A stretch of DNA of 64,000 bases from contig NZ_CP094516.1 of assembly GCF_029909975.1 (NCBI RefSeq), positions 1,798,001-1,862,000 of the forward strand, given 5' to 3'. Shown piece by piece: positions 18,501-27,083 of this stretch; the stretch's first letter is position 1, and the number at the start of each line of letters is the position of its first letter. A program made the position numbers and the translations under genes. The notes under the pieces are model-generated. The model was not told the DNA's origin. It saw nothing but the letters and a program-made list of their open reading frames with translations, and made no database searches. The stretch comes from Bradyrhizobium sp. ISRA430. Its GTDB lineage: Bacteria; Pseudomonadota; Alphaproteobacteria; Rhizobiales; Xanthobacteraceae.

Positions 18501-19184
18501 TCAGGCATCCTCGGGATTGTCGACATAGACGAGCCCGGCTTTCGCCAGAGCCTCGCGCATGTTGTACATGTCGAGGCCGAGCTCACCCGAGGCGAGGCGC
18601 TTGCGCTTGCCGCCCTCGTCGGCGTCCCGCCTCTTCGCCTTTTCGGCGACTTCGGCCGCGTAGCGCTTCGGCACCACCACGACGCCGTCATCATCGGCCA
18701 CGACGATGTCGCCGGGTTCGACGTTGACGCCGGCGCAGACCACGGGAACATTGACCGAGCCGAGCGTGGCCTTGACCGTGCCCTTGGCCGAAACGGCGCG
18801 CGACCACACGGGAAACTTCATCTCGTGCAGCGCTTTGACGTCGCGGCAGCCGGCATCGATGATCAGCCCCTGCACGCCGCGCGCCTGGAGCGAGGTCGCG
18901 AGCAATTCGCCGAACATGCCGTCGGTATTGTCGGTGGTGCAGCCGACGACGAGAACGTCGCCCTTCCTGCACTGCTCGACGGCGACATGGATCATCCAGT
19001 TGTCGCCGGGCTGCGCCAGCACGGTGACGGCGGGGCCGGCAATCGCCGCGCCCGGCCAGACCGGCCGAAGATAAGGCTTCATCAGACCGAAGCGTCCGTA
19101 GGCCTCGTGCACGGTGGAGACGCCGTACTCCGCCATTCCGGCGGGATCAGCGCGCTCGATGTTACGAACGACGACCGGCTTCAT
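18501..19184 (-). CDS. ligK: 4-carboxy-4-hydroxy-2-oxoadipate aldolase (LigK/GalC-like)
   Basis: A 227-residue protein of the RraA-like class II aldolase group. The central block [20 protein letters not shown] carries the Arg-Asp pair that binds substrate and metal, and [20 protein letters not shown] is the second conserved region. Known LigK/GalC enzymes split 4-carboxy-4-hydroxy-2-oxoadipate into pyruvate and oxaloacetate, the last step of protocatechuate 4,5-cleavage and gallate breakdown. The ATG at 19184 overlaps the stop of the GalB-type gene (ATGA), which supports this start and the pathway role. Confidence 0.85.
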   Translation of the reverse strand: MKPVVVRNIERADPAGMAEYGVSTVHEAYGRFGLMKPYLRPVWPGAAIAGPAVTVLAQPGDNWMIHVAVEQCRKGDVLVVGCTTDNTDGMFGELLATSLQARGVQGLIIDAGCRDVKALHEMKFPVWSRAVSAKGTVKATLGSVNVPVVCAGVNVEPGDIVVADDDGVVVVPKRYAAEVAEKAKRRDADEGGKRKRLASGELGLDMYNMREALAKAGLVYVDNPEDA

Positions 19185-19894
19185 GCCAGGACCTCCTCGA
19201 CGGTCGGGAACAGGCGCTGATAGGCCTCGCCATAGGTCATGGGCACGCCGGTGTTGCGGCTGCCCTGGATGCCGCGGTTGAGCGCGACGCGCTCGTAATA
19301 GCCCCAGAGATGCTTTTGCGCGGCGAGGATCTGGAACGCCTCGTACTTCTCTTTCCAGACCTCGTCGATCTTGAGGATCAGGTTCGGCTTGAAGTTGCAC
19401 ATCTCCGGCTGATGCGGCTCGAACAGGAAGACCGGCGGCGCTGCGTATTTGTACTGCGCGCCGGGCTTGTGACCCATGGCCTGCGCCACGACGCGGGTCT
19501 CCTGCGCGAAATGCGCCGCGCTCGGATGATCGAAATTATAGGGGTCTTCCAGCGCGTGCGTCAGCACGAAGCTCGGATTGAGCTCGCGGTAGATGTCGAC
19601 CATGCGATCGAAATGCGTCTCGTTGAGCTTCAGCGGATAGTCCCCGCAGTCGAAGAACTCGATCTCCGCGCCGAGCAGTTTGGCCGCCCGCTCAGCCTCG
19701 TCCTTGCGGCCGGCCTTGACCGATTCCAGCGTCGCACCCTTCTCCTTCCAGGCAAACTGGCTCTCACCGCGCTCGCCGAAGGACATGCAGACGATCTTCA
19801 TCCGGTAGCCCTTCTTGGCGTGCAGCGCGATGGCGCCGCCGGCGCGCCAGACGAAGTCGCCCGGATGGGCGGTGATCACGAGACCTGTCTTCAT
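19181..19894 (-). CDS. galB: 4-oxalomesaconate hydratase (GalB type, PIG-L fold)
   Basis: A 237-residue PIG-L family protein. The zinc site motif reads [20 protein letters not shown], with His10 and Asp13, and the second part is [17 protein letters not shown] with His123 and His128. Replacing the usual AHPDDE by AHPGDF with VWRAGG is characteristic of Pseudomonas putida GalB, a zinc-dependent hydratase converting 4-oxalomesaconate to 4-carboxy-4-hydroxy-2-oxoadipate. The coupled LigK-like gene uses that product. A deacetylase role, the generic PIG-L guess, is therefore unlikely. Confidence 0.85.
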   Translation of the reverse strand: MKTGLVITAHPGDFVWRAGGAIALHAKKGYRMKIVCMSFGERGESQFAWKEKGATLESVKAGRKDEAERAAKLLGAEIEFFDCGDYPLKLNETHFDRMVDIYRELNPSFVLTHALEDPYNFDHPSAAHFAQETRVVAQAMGHKPGAQYKYAAPPVFLFEPHQPEMCNFKPNLILKIDEVWKEKYEAFQILAAQKHLWGYYERVALNRGIQGSRNTGVPMTYGEAYQRLFPTVEEVLA

Positions 19895-19958
19895 GGGACA
19901 AACTCCCCTCTTTCATTCCTTGGCATCATAGGCTCCCTGCTTTGGGCAGGCAGCAGGT

Positions 19959-21263
19959 TCATCGGGCCGCGGCGACTGCAGGTTCCTCTCCGTCGAGCAC
20001 GCGCTGCAAGCGCTCGCGGTCGAGCGCGCCCTCCCATTTGGCAATCGCGATGGTCGCAACCGCGTTCCCGATCAGATTGGTCGGCGTCAGCCCCTGTGAC
20101 ATCAGGCGATGGATGCCGAGCACGAGCGCGACGCTGGCAACGGGAATGGTGCCGGTGGCCGAGAGCGTCGCCGCCAGCACGACGAACGCGGCCCCCGCGA
20201 TCCCCGCCGCGCCCTTCGAGGTGACGAGCAGGATCAAAAGCAACTCGATCTGTTCGGCGAGCCCGAACGGCGTGTTGGTCGCCTGCGCCAGGAACACCGA
20301 GGCGGCGGCGAGGTAAAGGCAGGTGCCGTCGAGGTTGAAGGAATAGCCGGTCGGGATCACGAGCCCGACGACGCTGCGCTCGCAGCCGGCCTTCTCCAGC
20401 TTCGACAGCATGCGCGGCAGCACGGTTTCCGAGGAGGTCGTGGCAATGCAGATCAACAGCTCTTCCCAGATGTAGCGGATCAGCTTGAACAGGCTGAAGC
20501 CGCACAGCCGCGCCACCGGGCCGAGCGCCACGACGATGAAGACCACGCAGGTCAGATAGAAGCCGCCCAGCAGCTTGCCGAGGGAAGCCAGTGAGCCGAC
20601 GCCGAACTTGCCGACGGTAAACGCGATGGCGCCGAACGCGCCGATAGGCGCGGCCCACATCACGAAGCCGACGACGGCAAACACCATCTTGGCGGCGACA
20701 TCGATCAGATTGACCAGCGGCGCCGCACGCTCGCCGAGCTGCACCAGCGCGAAGCCGCAGAGGACGGAGATGAACAGGACCTGGAGGATGTTGCCTTCGG
20801 CAAAGGCGCCGATAAACGTCGACGGCACAATGTTCATCAGGAACGGCACGAAGCCGATGGCGCCGGTCTGCTTGACGTAAGGCTCGATCGCGCTGGCGTT
20901 GATGGTCGCCGGATCGATGTTCATGCCGACGCCGGGCCTCAGCAGGTTGACGGCGATGAGGCCGATCACCAGCGCGATCGTGGTCATGATCTCGAAATAG
21001 ACGATGGCCTTGACGGCGACGCGCCCCACACGTGCCATGTCTGCCATATGGGCGATGCCGTGCACGACGGTGCAGAAGATGATCGGCGCGATCAGCATCC
21101 GGATCGCCTTGATGAAGGCGTCGCCGAGCGGCTGCATCTTCGCACCCGCTTCGGGATTAACGATCCCAAGCGCGATGCCGGCCGCCATGGCGATGAGCAC
21201 CTGGATCCAGAGCTCCTTCCACCAGGCGCGGCCGCGCGGCTTGTCGATCGCAAGCGCCGTCAT
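19959..21263 (-). CDS. Dicarboxylate:cation symporter (DctA/GltP family)
   Basis: A 434-residue inner-membrane symporter. The motif ATTSSETVLPRM is the serine-rich re-entrant loop, and GYSFNLDGTCLYLAAASVFLA and GAAGIAGAAFVVLAATL are the other two family signatures. Eight helices plus hairpins are expected. The ATG at 21263 overlaps the stop of the upstream LigI-like gene. Family members import C4-dicarboxylates, but in this operon the likely cargo is a ring-cleavage-derived or aromatic polyacid such as pyrone dicarboxylate; that assignment is inference. Confidence 0.85.
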   Translation of the reverse strand: MTALAIDKPRGRAWWKELWIQVLIAMAAGIALGIVNPEAGAKMQPLGDAFIKAIRMLIAPIIFCTVVHGIAHMADMARVGRVAVKAIVYFEIMTTIALVIGLIAVNLLRPGVGMNIDPATINASAIEPYVKQTGAIGFVPFLMNIVPSTFIGAFAEGNILQVLFISVLCGFALVQLGERAAPLVNLIDVAAKMVFAVVGFVMWAAPIGAFGAIAFTVGKFGVGSLASLGKLLGGFYLTCVVFIVVALGPVARLCGFSLFKLIRYIWEELLICIATTSSETVLPRMLSKLEKAGCERSVVGLVIPTGYSFNLDGTCLYLAAASVFLAQATNTPFGLAEQIELLLILLVTSKGAAGIAGAAFVVLAATLSATGTIPVASVALVLGIHRLMSQGLTPTNLIGNAVATIAIAKWEGALDRERLQRVLDGEEPAVAAAR

Positions 21264-22144
21264 GCGTCGAACCCGAACAGGCGTGCGGGATTGCTGACAA
21301 GGATCTTCTGCTGGAATTCGGCCTCCGGCGCGAACAGCGGGATCAGGTCGACGAGGTCGCCGTCGTTCGGCATGACCTTGACGTTGGGATGCGGCCAGTC
21401 CGTGCCCCAGATGACGCGGTCGGGCGCAGTCTCGACGATCTTTCGCGCGAAGGGCACGGCATCCGTGAACGGCGGACCAGTCGACGACACTCGCTCCGAG
21501 CCGCAGATCTTGACCCAGCACTTCTCGTCGCGCTGCATCAGCTCGATCAGAACCTTGAACGGAAGCTGGTCGAGCCCGTCGGAGGCCTTCACCCGGCCCA
21601 TGTGATCAATGGTGTAGCTCAGCGGCAGCCGGGCCAGCAGGTCGGCATATTCGGGCAGATCGATCGCATCGAAATGCAGGTCGATGTGCCAGCCGAGCGG
21701 CGCCACCATGGCGATGACGCGGTCGAACACGCGCTTGTCGGGAACGCCGCCGAGATGACGGACGAAATTGAAGCGGCAGCCGCGAAAGCCGCCCTCGTGC
21801 AGCTCACGCAAGCCCCGCTCGGTGATGGTGTCGTCGATATTGGCGACCGCGCGATAGGCCCCATTGCTCTGCGCAATGGCATCGAGCGCGACCGTATTAT
21901 CGGTGCCGTGCACGCTGGCATTGACGATGACGGCGCGCTCCACGCCGAGCTTGGCATGCAGCGCCCTGAAATCCTCGAGCGGCGCGTCGGGCGGCGTGTA
22001 GGAGCGGTCCGGTGCATACGGATATTTCGCGCCGGGCCCGAAGATATGGCAATGCGCGTCGCAAGACAGTTTTGGCAGCTTGAACTTCGGCGTGCGCGTG
22101 TTCGGATCGGGCGGCGGAATGGTCGGCGTGTACATCATCGTCAT
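21260..22144 (-). CDS. ligI: 2-pyrone-4,6-dicarboxylate lactonase-like amidohydrolase
   Basis: A 294-residue metal-dependent TIM-barrel hydrolase. CDAHCHIFGPGAKYPYAPDR contains the HxH pair (His31, His33); VIVNASVHGTDN, YTIDHMGR and VIWGTDWPHPN follow in the order found in Sphingobium LigI, which hydrolyses 2-pyrone-4,6-dicarboxylate to 4-oxalomesaconate. No signal peptide is present. Its stop overlaps the symporter start and its ATG overlaps the stop of a close paralogue, so the three are translationally coupled. The downstream GalB and LigK homologues would process its product. Confidence 0.85.
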   Translation of the reverse strand: MTMMYTPTIPPPDPNTRTPKFKLPKLSCDAHCHIFGPGAKYPYAPDRSYTPPDAPLEDFRALHAKLGVERAVIVNASVHGTDNTVALDAIAQSNGAYRAVANIDDTITERGLRELHEGGFRGCRFNFVRHLGGVPDKRVFDRVIAMVAPLGWHIDLHFDAIDLPEYADLLARLPLSYTIDHMGRVKASDGLDQLPFKVLIELMQRDEKCWVKICGSERVSSTGPPFTDAVPFARKIVETAPDRVIWGTDWPHPNVKVMPNDGDLVDLIPLFAPEAEFQQKILVSNPARLFGFDA

Positions 22145-23100
22145 CAGGTGAACTTGAATAGTCGCGCCGGATTGTCGACCAGCAGCTTCTGCTGGACTTT
22201 CGCATCGCGCGCATAGAGGGGGATCAGGTCGACGATTTCGCCGTCATTCGGCATGACCTTGACGTTGGGATGCGGCCAGTCGGTGCCCCACAGCACGCGA
22301 TCGGGCGCGTTGTCGATCAGCGCCTTGGCGAACGGAACCGCGTCGTGGAACGGCTTGCCGGCGCTGGAGGCGCGCTCGAGGCCGGTGATCTTGACCCAGC
22401 ACTTCTCGTCCTTCTTCTGAAGGTCAAGCAATGCGGTAAAGCCGGGATCGTCGAGCCCCTTGCCGGCCTGGACCGTTCCCATGTGGTCGATCACATAGGG
22501 CGTCGGCAGCGCGGTCAGGATAGGCGCGAATTCGGCGATCGTTCCCGGCTCGAAATAGACGTCGACGTGCCAGCCGAGTTCGGCAACGCGATGCACGATG
22601 CGCTGGAACTTGGCCATGTCGCCGACGCCGCCGAGGCGCTTCAGGAACGCAAAGCGGCAACCGCAGATGCCGCCCTTGTCCAGCGCCGCGAGTTCGTGAT
22701 CGGACATCTCGTCATTGACGTTGGCAATGCCCTTATAGGCGCCCTCGCTCTGCGCGATGGCGTCGGTGACGACGCGATTGTCGGTGCCGTGCACGGTCGC
22801 ATTGACGATCACGCAGCGCTCGACGCCGACCTTCTCGTGAACGCTGCGGAACGCCTCCAGCGGTGCGTCGGCGGTGTTGTAGGGCCGGTTCGGCGCAAAG
22901 GGATAGCGGGCTACGGGTCCGAAGATATGGGTATGGGCGTCGCAGGATTTCGGCGGCAGTTTGAACGACGGCGTCTTGGGATCAGGATCGGGCGGGTTGA
23001 TCGTCGGGATCACCTTCTCGGCGCCTTGCGCGCACGCCTCACTCGCCCAAGCGGCGCCGGCGATCCCGGTCAATAGATGCAAGCACTCCCGCCTGTTCAT
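22144..23100 (-). CDS. Exported paralogue of the pyrone dicarboxylate lactonase
   Basis: A 318-residue protein with the same LigI-like domain as its neighbour: KSCDAHTHIFGPVARYPFAP, CVIVNATVHGTDNR, YVIDHMG and VLWGTDWPHPN. It differs in an N-terminal extension, MNRRECLHLLTGIAGAAWAS followed by EACAQ, which looks like a Tat-type signal (twin arginine, weakly hydrophobic core, alanine cleavage site). The enzyme may therefore act in the periplasm. It is the first catabolic gene after the TetR regulator. The duplicate could be specialised for a different lactone; nothing in the sequence tells which. Confidence 0.78.
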   Translation of the reverse strand: MNRRECLHLLTGIAGAAWASEACAQGAEKVIPTINPPDPDPKTPSFKLPPKSCDAHTHIFGPVARYPFAPNRPYNTADAPLEAFRSVHEKVGVERCVIVNATVHGTDNRVVTDAIAQSEGAYKGIANVNDEMSDHELAALDKGGICGCRFAFLKRLGGVGDMAKFQRIVHRVAELGWHVDVYFEPGTIAEFAPILTALPTPYVIDHMGTVQAGKGLDDPGFTALLDLQKKDEKCWVKITGLERASSAGKPFHDAVPFAKALIDNAPDRVLWGTDWPHPNVKVMPNDGEIVDLIPLYARDAKVQQKLLVDNPARLFKFT

Positions 23101-23172
23101 GTCCTCAACACCCAGTCACATGGTCCGCTTGCGAGCCGAAACGCGACCCGCGCTTCCCCTCGACGGTTTCTT

Positions 23173-23883
23173 TCAAGTCTTGCTGCTTGCGACCGTGCGC
23201 CGTCGGACCGGCGCGGTCTGATCGAGCGCCGGCGCCTGTAACGCGGCGACTGTGGCCCGCACGAGCTGCTCGATGGCACTCGCGGCATCGCTGCCGTCGG
23301 CCTCGCCGCGCGACAGGCGCGAGACGCGCTCCGGTGTCACCAGCGAATAATAGAGCGCGCCGAGCAGGAAGTGGCTGCGCCAGACGATCTCGGTGCGCGG
23401 AATGTGGGGCAGGCTCTCGTGGATCGCATCGATGAAGGCATGGCTGGTGTCGTCGAAGGTCTGCGCGATGATCCGCCGCGCGACCTCGTTGCCTTCGGCC
23501 GACATCACGGCGCGCAGGCGCGTGAAGCGCGCACCGCCGCCGGCAAGATCGCTGCCCGAGGTGAAGGCCGGCACCACATAGGCCCGCACGATCGCCTCGA
23601 GCCGGTCCTGCAGATCGCGCACGCGCTTGGCGGCCGCCAACAGCTCGGAACGACGCAGGTTCATCGGCCCGCAATGACGCCGGTAGATCTCCAGCAGCAG
23701 GCCGTCCTTAGTCTTGAAATGATAGGTCACGCTGCCGGGATTGGCCCCGGCGGCGTGTGCGATGTCGCGCACCGACACGGCGTTGAAGCCGTTGGTGGCG
23801 AACAGCTCCTCGGCCGCCGCGAGGATCGCCTCGCGCATGTTCGGCTTGCGGGCCGTTTCCTTGCTTGTGGGTTTGCGTACCAT
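23173..23883 (-). CDS. TetR family transcriptional regulator
   Basis: A 236-residue TetR regulator. Residues 15-60 form the DNA-binding domain with MREAILAAAEELFATNGFNA and SVRDIAHAAGANPGSVTYHF; the remainder is an all-helical ligand domain with no recognisable inducer signature. I chose ATG 23883, which lies only five bases from the operator at 23888-23905. With the promoter elements seen there, the transcript may be nearly leaderless; the ATG at 23838 is an alternative start. It is codirectional with the seven catabolic genes downstream and divergent from a Bug-type binding protein. Confidence 0.87.
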   Translation of the reverse strand: MVRKPTSKETARKPNMREAILAAAEELFATNGFNAVSVRDIAHAAGANPGSVTYHFKTKDGLLLEIYRRHCGPMNLRRSELLAAAKRVRDLQDRLEAIVRAYVVPAFTSGSDLAGGGARFTRLRAVMSAEGNEVARRIIAQTFDDTSHAFIDAIHESLPHIPRTEIVWRSHFLLGALYYSLVTPERVSRLSRGEADGSDAASAIEQLVRATVAALQAPALDQTAPVRRRTVASSKT

Positions 23884-23887
23884 GTGA

Positions 23888-23922
23888 TTTGTACTATCGT
23901 ACAAAAGATCAGGTCTCGTCAA
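23888..23922 (-). promoter_or_regulatory. TetR promoter with palindromic operator
   Basis: The arms TTTGTAC (23888-23894) and GTACAAA (23899-23905) are perfect 7-base inverted repeats around TATC. On the minus strand TTGACG (complement of 23917-23922) and GATAGT (complement of 23893-23898) make a -35/-10 pair with an 18-base spacer, so the operator covers the -10 box. A near copy of the whole block lies upstream of the VOC dioxygenase at 47389-47425. Autoregulation by the adjacent TetR protein is likely. Confidence 0.7.
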
Positions 23923-24001
23923 CAAAAACCATGGGCAACGTCCGGGACGGCTAGAAAAGACCGCCGCTAGGACGCAAATGCCCTTAAGGAGTGCTGGGAA
24001 A

Positions 24002-24979
24002 ATGCTGGGTTTGAACAAGAAGATCGGCGGTTTGCTGCTCGGTGCCGGTTTGCTGCTGGCCGGCAGCGCCGCGCAGGCCGACAACTATCCGAGCAAGCCG
24101 GTCCACATCCTCGTGCCCTACGCGGCCGGCGGCGCGGTCGATGTGCTCGCCCGCACGCTCGGCCAGGCGCTGGCAAAGACCTGGGGCCAGCAGCCCGTGG
24201 TCGACAACCGTCCCGGCGCCGGCGGCATCGTCGCCTCGCAGGCGCTGACGCAGGCAGCTCCGGATGGCTACACGCTGATCCTGGTCGCCAGCGGCCATCC
24301 GCTCAACCAGTTCATCTATCCGAGCGTGCCCTACGACACGTTCAAGGATTTTACCGCGATCACCGAGGTCGCCTCGTCCCCGCTCGCGATCGTCGTCGCC
24401 AAGGACAGCCCGTACAAGACGCTTGGCGATCTCCTTGCCGCGGCGAAGAAGGAGCCGGACAAGCTCTCCTACGGCATGTCCGGCAATGGCACCTCGGCCC
24501 ATCTCGCCGGCGAGCTCCTGAAATACATGTCCGGCACCAAGATCGTCGCGATCCCCTACAAGGGCGGCGCGCCGGCGCTGACCGCCGTCATTGCCGGCGA
24601 AATCCCGCTCAGCATCAATCCGCTCGCGGAAGCCATCGGCCAGCTCGAAGGCGGCCCGGTGCGCGCGCTCGCCGTGACGTCCGCCCAGCGCTCCAAGGCG
24701 CTGCCCGATGTTCCGACCGTCGCCGAGTCCGGCGTGCCGGGTTACGACGTCTCCGTCTGGTGGGGCGTCCTTGGCCCTGCGAAGATGCCGCCGGAGATCG
24801 TCTCAAAGCTCGAGACCGACTTGAAGGCGGCGCTGCAGGATCCGGCCGTGCAATCGACGCTCAGCAAGATCGGCGCCGCCCCGGTCGGCTCCTCCGCCAA
24901 GGATTTTGACGCCTACATGCACGCCGAGGCGATCAAGTGGGAGCCGGTATTGAAGGCCGCCAACATTCGCGCGCAATGA
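24002..24979 (+). CDS. Bug family (tripartite tricarboxylate transporter) solute-binding protein
   Basis: A 325-residue periplasmic binding protein. The signal peptide runs to about residue 27 (AGSAAQA), followed by the Bug hallmark YPSKPVHILVPYAAGGAVDV, DNRPGAGGIVASQAL, YGMSGNGTSAHLAGELLK and IPYKGGAPALTAV. Start 24002 follows AAGGAG by ten bases. No TctA/TctB membrane genes are adjacent, as is common for this family. It is divergent from the TetR gene and may capture the substrate of the 4,5-cleavage cluster. Confidence 0.87.
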   Translation: MLGLNKKIGGLLLGAGLLLAGSAAQADNYPSKPVHILVPYAAGGAVDVLARTLGQALAKTWGQQPVVDNRPGAGGIVASQALTQAAPDGYTLILVASGHPLNQFIYPSVPYDTFKDFTAITEVASSPLAIVVAKDSPYKTLGDLLAAAKKEPDKLSYGMSGNGTSAHLAGELLKYMSGTKIVAIPYKGGAPALTAVIAGEIPLSINPLAEAIGQLEGGPVRALAVTSAQRSKALPDVPTVAESGVPGYDVSVWWGVLGPAKMPPEIVSKLETDLKAALQDPAVQSTLSKIGAAPVGSSAKDFDAYMHAEAIKWEPVLKAANIRAQ

Positions 24980-24992
24980 GACGGGCTCTGAC

Positions 24993-25799
24993 ATGACGAC
25001 CTTGTCTCATCCGCGGCGCCTTGCAGGCGCGGCCCTGATCGCGCTTGCATTTGTAGGCCAGCTCGGCGCTCCCGCGAAGGCCGATGGCGAAGCGAAAATC
25101 CTGGCGCCGAGCGGCAGCTTGCGCGTCGGCGTCTATCCGGGCAGTCCGACTTCGATGGTGACCGACGCGAGCGGCAAGCCGCACGGCCTGAGCTACGATC
25201 TCGGAGGCGAGCTGGCGAAGCGGCTCGGCGTTGCCGTCGACTACGTCAGGTTTCAGCGCGTGGCCGACATCGTCAGTGCGATTCATGACGGCCAGGTCGA
25301 CTTCACCGTGACCAACGCCACGCCGGCCCGTGCCAACGACGTCAGCTTCAGCCAGCCGGTACTGACGATCGAACTCGGCTATCTCGTTCCGGCGAACTCG
25401 GTAATCAACGCGGTCAGCGACATCGACCGGCCCGGCGTGAAGATCGGCGTCACCAAAGGCTCGACCTCCGAACGCACTCTCCCGGCGAAATTCAAGAATG
25501 CGACCATCGTTCCCGCCGAAAGCGTCAAGGTTGCGATCGCGATGTTCGGCCGCGGCGAGATCGATCTCTACGCGACCAACAAGCCGACGCTGTTCGAGAT
25601 GTCCGACCAGATGCCGGGCGCGCGGATTCTCGAGGGCAATTGGGGCCTGGAGCACATGGCGATCGCAATTCCGAAGGGGCGCGAGGAGGCGCTCCCCCTG
25701 CTCAACCGCTTCGTAACGGAGGAGCAGTCGTCCGGCGCGCTGGATGCCATCCAGCAGCAGGCGGGCTTGCGCGGCGCGAGCAAGGCCACGCGCGAATAG
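24993..25799 (+). CDS. Amino-acid-type ABC transporter substrate-binding protein
   Basis: A 268-residue family 3 periplasmic binding protein. The signal peptide ends near residue 30 (APAKADG). LRVGVYPGSPTSMVTDASGK, GLSYDLGGELAKRLGV and DFTVTNATPARANDVSFSQP follow the binding-domain order. It begins 13 bases after the Bug gene and is probably cotranscribed with it. The transporter parts are not present. The ligand is unknown and need not be an amino acid. Confidence 0.82.
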   Translation: MTTLSHPRRLAGAALIALAFVGQLGAPAKADGEAKILAPSGSLRVGVYPGSPTSMVTDASGKPHGLSYDLGGELAKRLGVAVDYVRFQRVADIVSAIHDGQVDFTVTNATPARANDVSFSQPVLTIELGYLVPANSVINAVSDIDRPGVKIGVTKGSTSERTLPAKFKNATIVPAESVKVAIAMFGRGEIDLYATNKPTLFEMSDQMPGARILEGNWGLEHMAIAIPKGREEALPLLNRFVTEEQSSGALDAIQQQAGLRGASKATRE

Positions 25800-25813
25800 C
25801 ACCTGCTCGCGGG

Positions 25814-26956
25814 TTAATTGTGGGCGCCGACCCGCTTGTTCTTCTTGGAAACGGCGCGCCGCCAGAGTTCGGTGTCGTCGTCGCCTGACGGGATCAGGAT
25901 CGCACGCTCGCGCGGCAGGGCTTCCGGCATCTCGTCGCGAATGAAGGCGATGAGCCTCTCTCTGATCTCGCAGCGCAGGTCCCAGGACTGTGGCGCGTTC
26001 CTGGCGCTGACCAGCGCCCGAAGCTCGATGGTGCGTGAGTCCGCGTCGATCACCTGGAGATTGACCACCGAGCCATCCCAGAGTTTGGACTGCTTCACCG
26101 CATCTTCCAGCCAGCGCCGGATGCGCGGCACGTCGGCCCGGTAGTCGACATGAAGCGCGATCACGCCGATCAGCGATGCGGTATCGCGCGTCCAGTTCTG
26201 AAACGGCCTTTCGATGAAATACGACAGCGGCACCACCATGCGGCGCCAGTCCCACAGCCGGATCACGACATAGGTCGAGGCGATGTCCTCGATCCAGCCC
26301 CACTCATTCTCGATGATTACTGCGTCCTCGATCCGGATCGGCTGGGTGATCGCGATCTGTACGCCGGCGATCAAATTGCTGAGCAGGGGCCTGGCGGCAA
26401 GACCGACGATGATGCCGGCGGCACCGGCGGAGGCGAACAGGCTGACCCCGTACTGTCTTACCGAGTCGAACGTGGTCAGCGCAGTGGAGACCGTGATGAT
26501 GACAATAATCGTATCGGTCACCCGCTTGAACACGCGGACTTGTGTAACGTGCTTGCGGGCGATGAAGTTTTCCGTGACGTCGCGGAAATTCTGGAGATAG
26601 CGTGCCGCGCTCATGTCGACGACCCGGGTCGATATCCAACCGATCAGGGCGATGAAAGCCACCACGAACAGGCGCGTCAGCGGCGTCCGGATCGACTCGT
26701 TGAGCGGCGCGAGCGGCAGGACCAGTGCGACCGCAGCGAGACACAGTGCCATGCGAGCCGGCCCCGCCGTGCGCTCGACGAACATGCGCACGAGAGGGAA
26801 ACGCACCCCGAACGCGCGATTGAGCAGCCAGACCGCGAGCCGATAGGCAGACAAGGCCAGCACGACCGCACCGGCGATCAAGCCGAGTCCGATGACCCAA
26901 GAGGGCACCCCGCCAAGCATCTCCTCGATGTCAGCCATCAAAGCCTGCCGATTCAT
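25814..26956 (-). CDS. MscS family mechanosensitive channel
   Basis: A 380-residue inner-membrane protein. About four N-terminal helices precede the pore helix SLFASAGAAGIIVGLAARPL, with the alternating Gly/Ala pattern of MscS TM3, and the beta-domain signature VEDI-like stretch IENEWGWIEDIASTYVVIR. The block FIERPFQNWTRD follows. Start 26956 is preceded by GGGGACAGGG. Such channels open under membrane tension to relieve osmotic downshock. The gene is convergent with the binding-protein gene and unlinked to catabolism. Confidence 0.87.
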   Translation of the reverse strand: MNRQALMADIEEMLGGVPSWVIGLGLIAGAVVLALSAYRLAVWLLNRAFGVRFPLVRMFVERTAGPARMALCLAAVALVLPLAPLNESIRTPLTRLFVVAFIALIGWISTRVVDMSAARYLQNFRDVTENFIARKHVTQVRVFKRVTDTIIVIITVSTALTTFDSVRQYGVSLFASAGAAGIIVGLAARPLLSNLIAGVQIAITQPIRIEDAVIIENEWGWIEDIASTYVVIRLWDWRRMVVPLSYFIERPFQNWTRDTASLIGVIALHVDYRADVPRIRRWLEDAVKQSKLWDGSVVNLQVIDADSRTIELRALVSARNAPQSWDLRCEIRERLIAFIRDEMPEALPRERAILIPSGDDDTELWRRAVSKKNKRVGAHN

Positions 26957-27083
26957 CCCTGTCCCCGCATTCCATTCGCAACTGCCGCTCAACGCGGCCC
27001 AGCCAGCCTCTGCTCCCCCGCCCCATGCAACGCGGTATTCCCTCGGTGCAACCGTCGGCGAACTACGCTAGTTTGGGGCGGTC

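Noticed and set aside
19181..19894. PIG-L protein as an N-acetylglucosaminyl deacetylase
   Set aside because: The active-site motif is the GalB variant ([12 protein letters not shown]) and the gene overlaps a LigK-like aldolase, which fits the hydratase much better.
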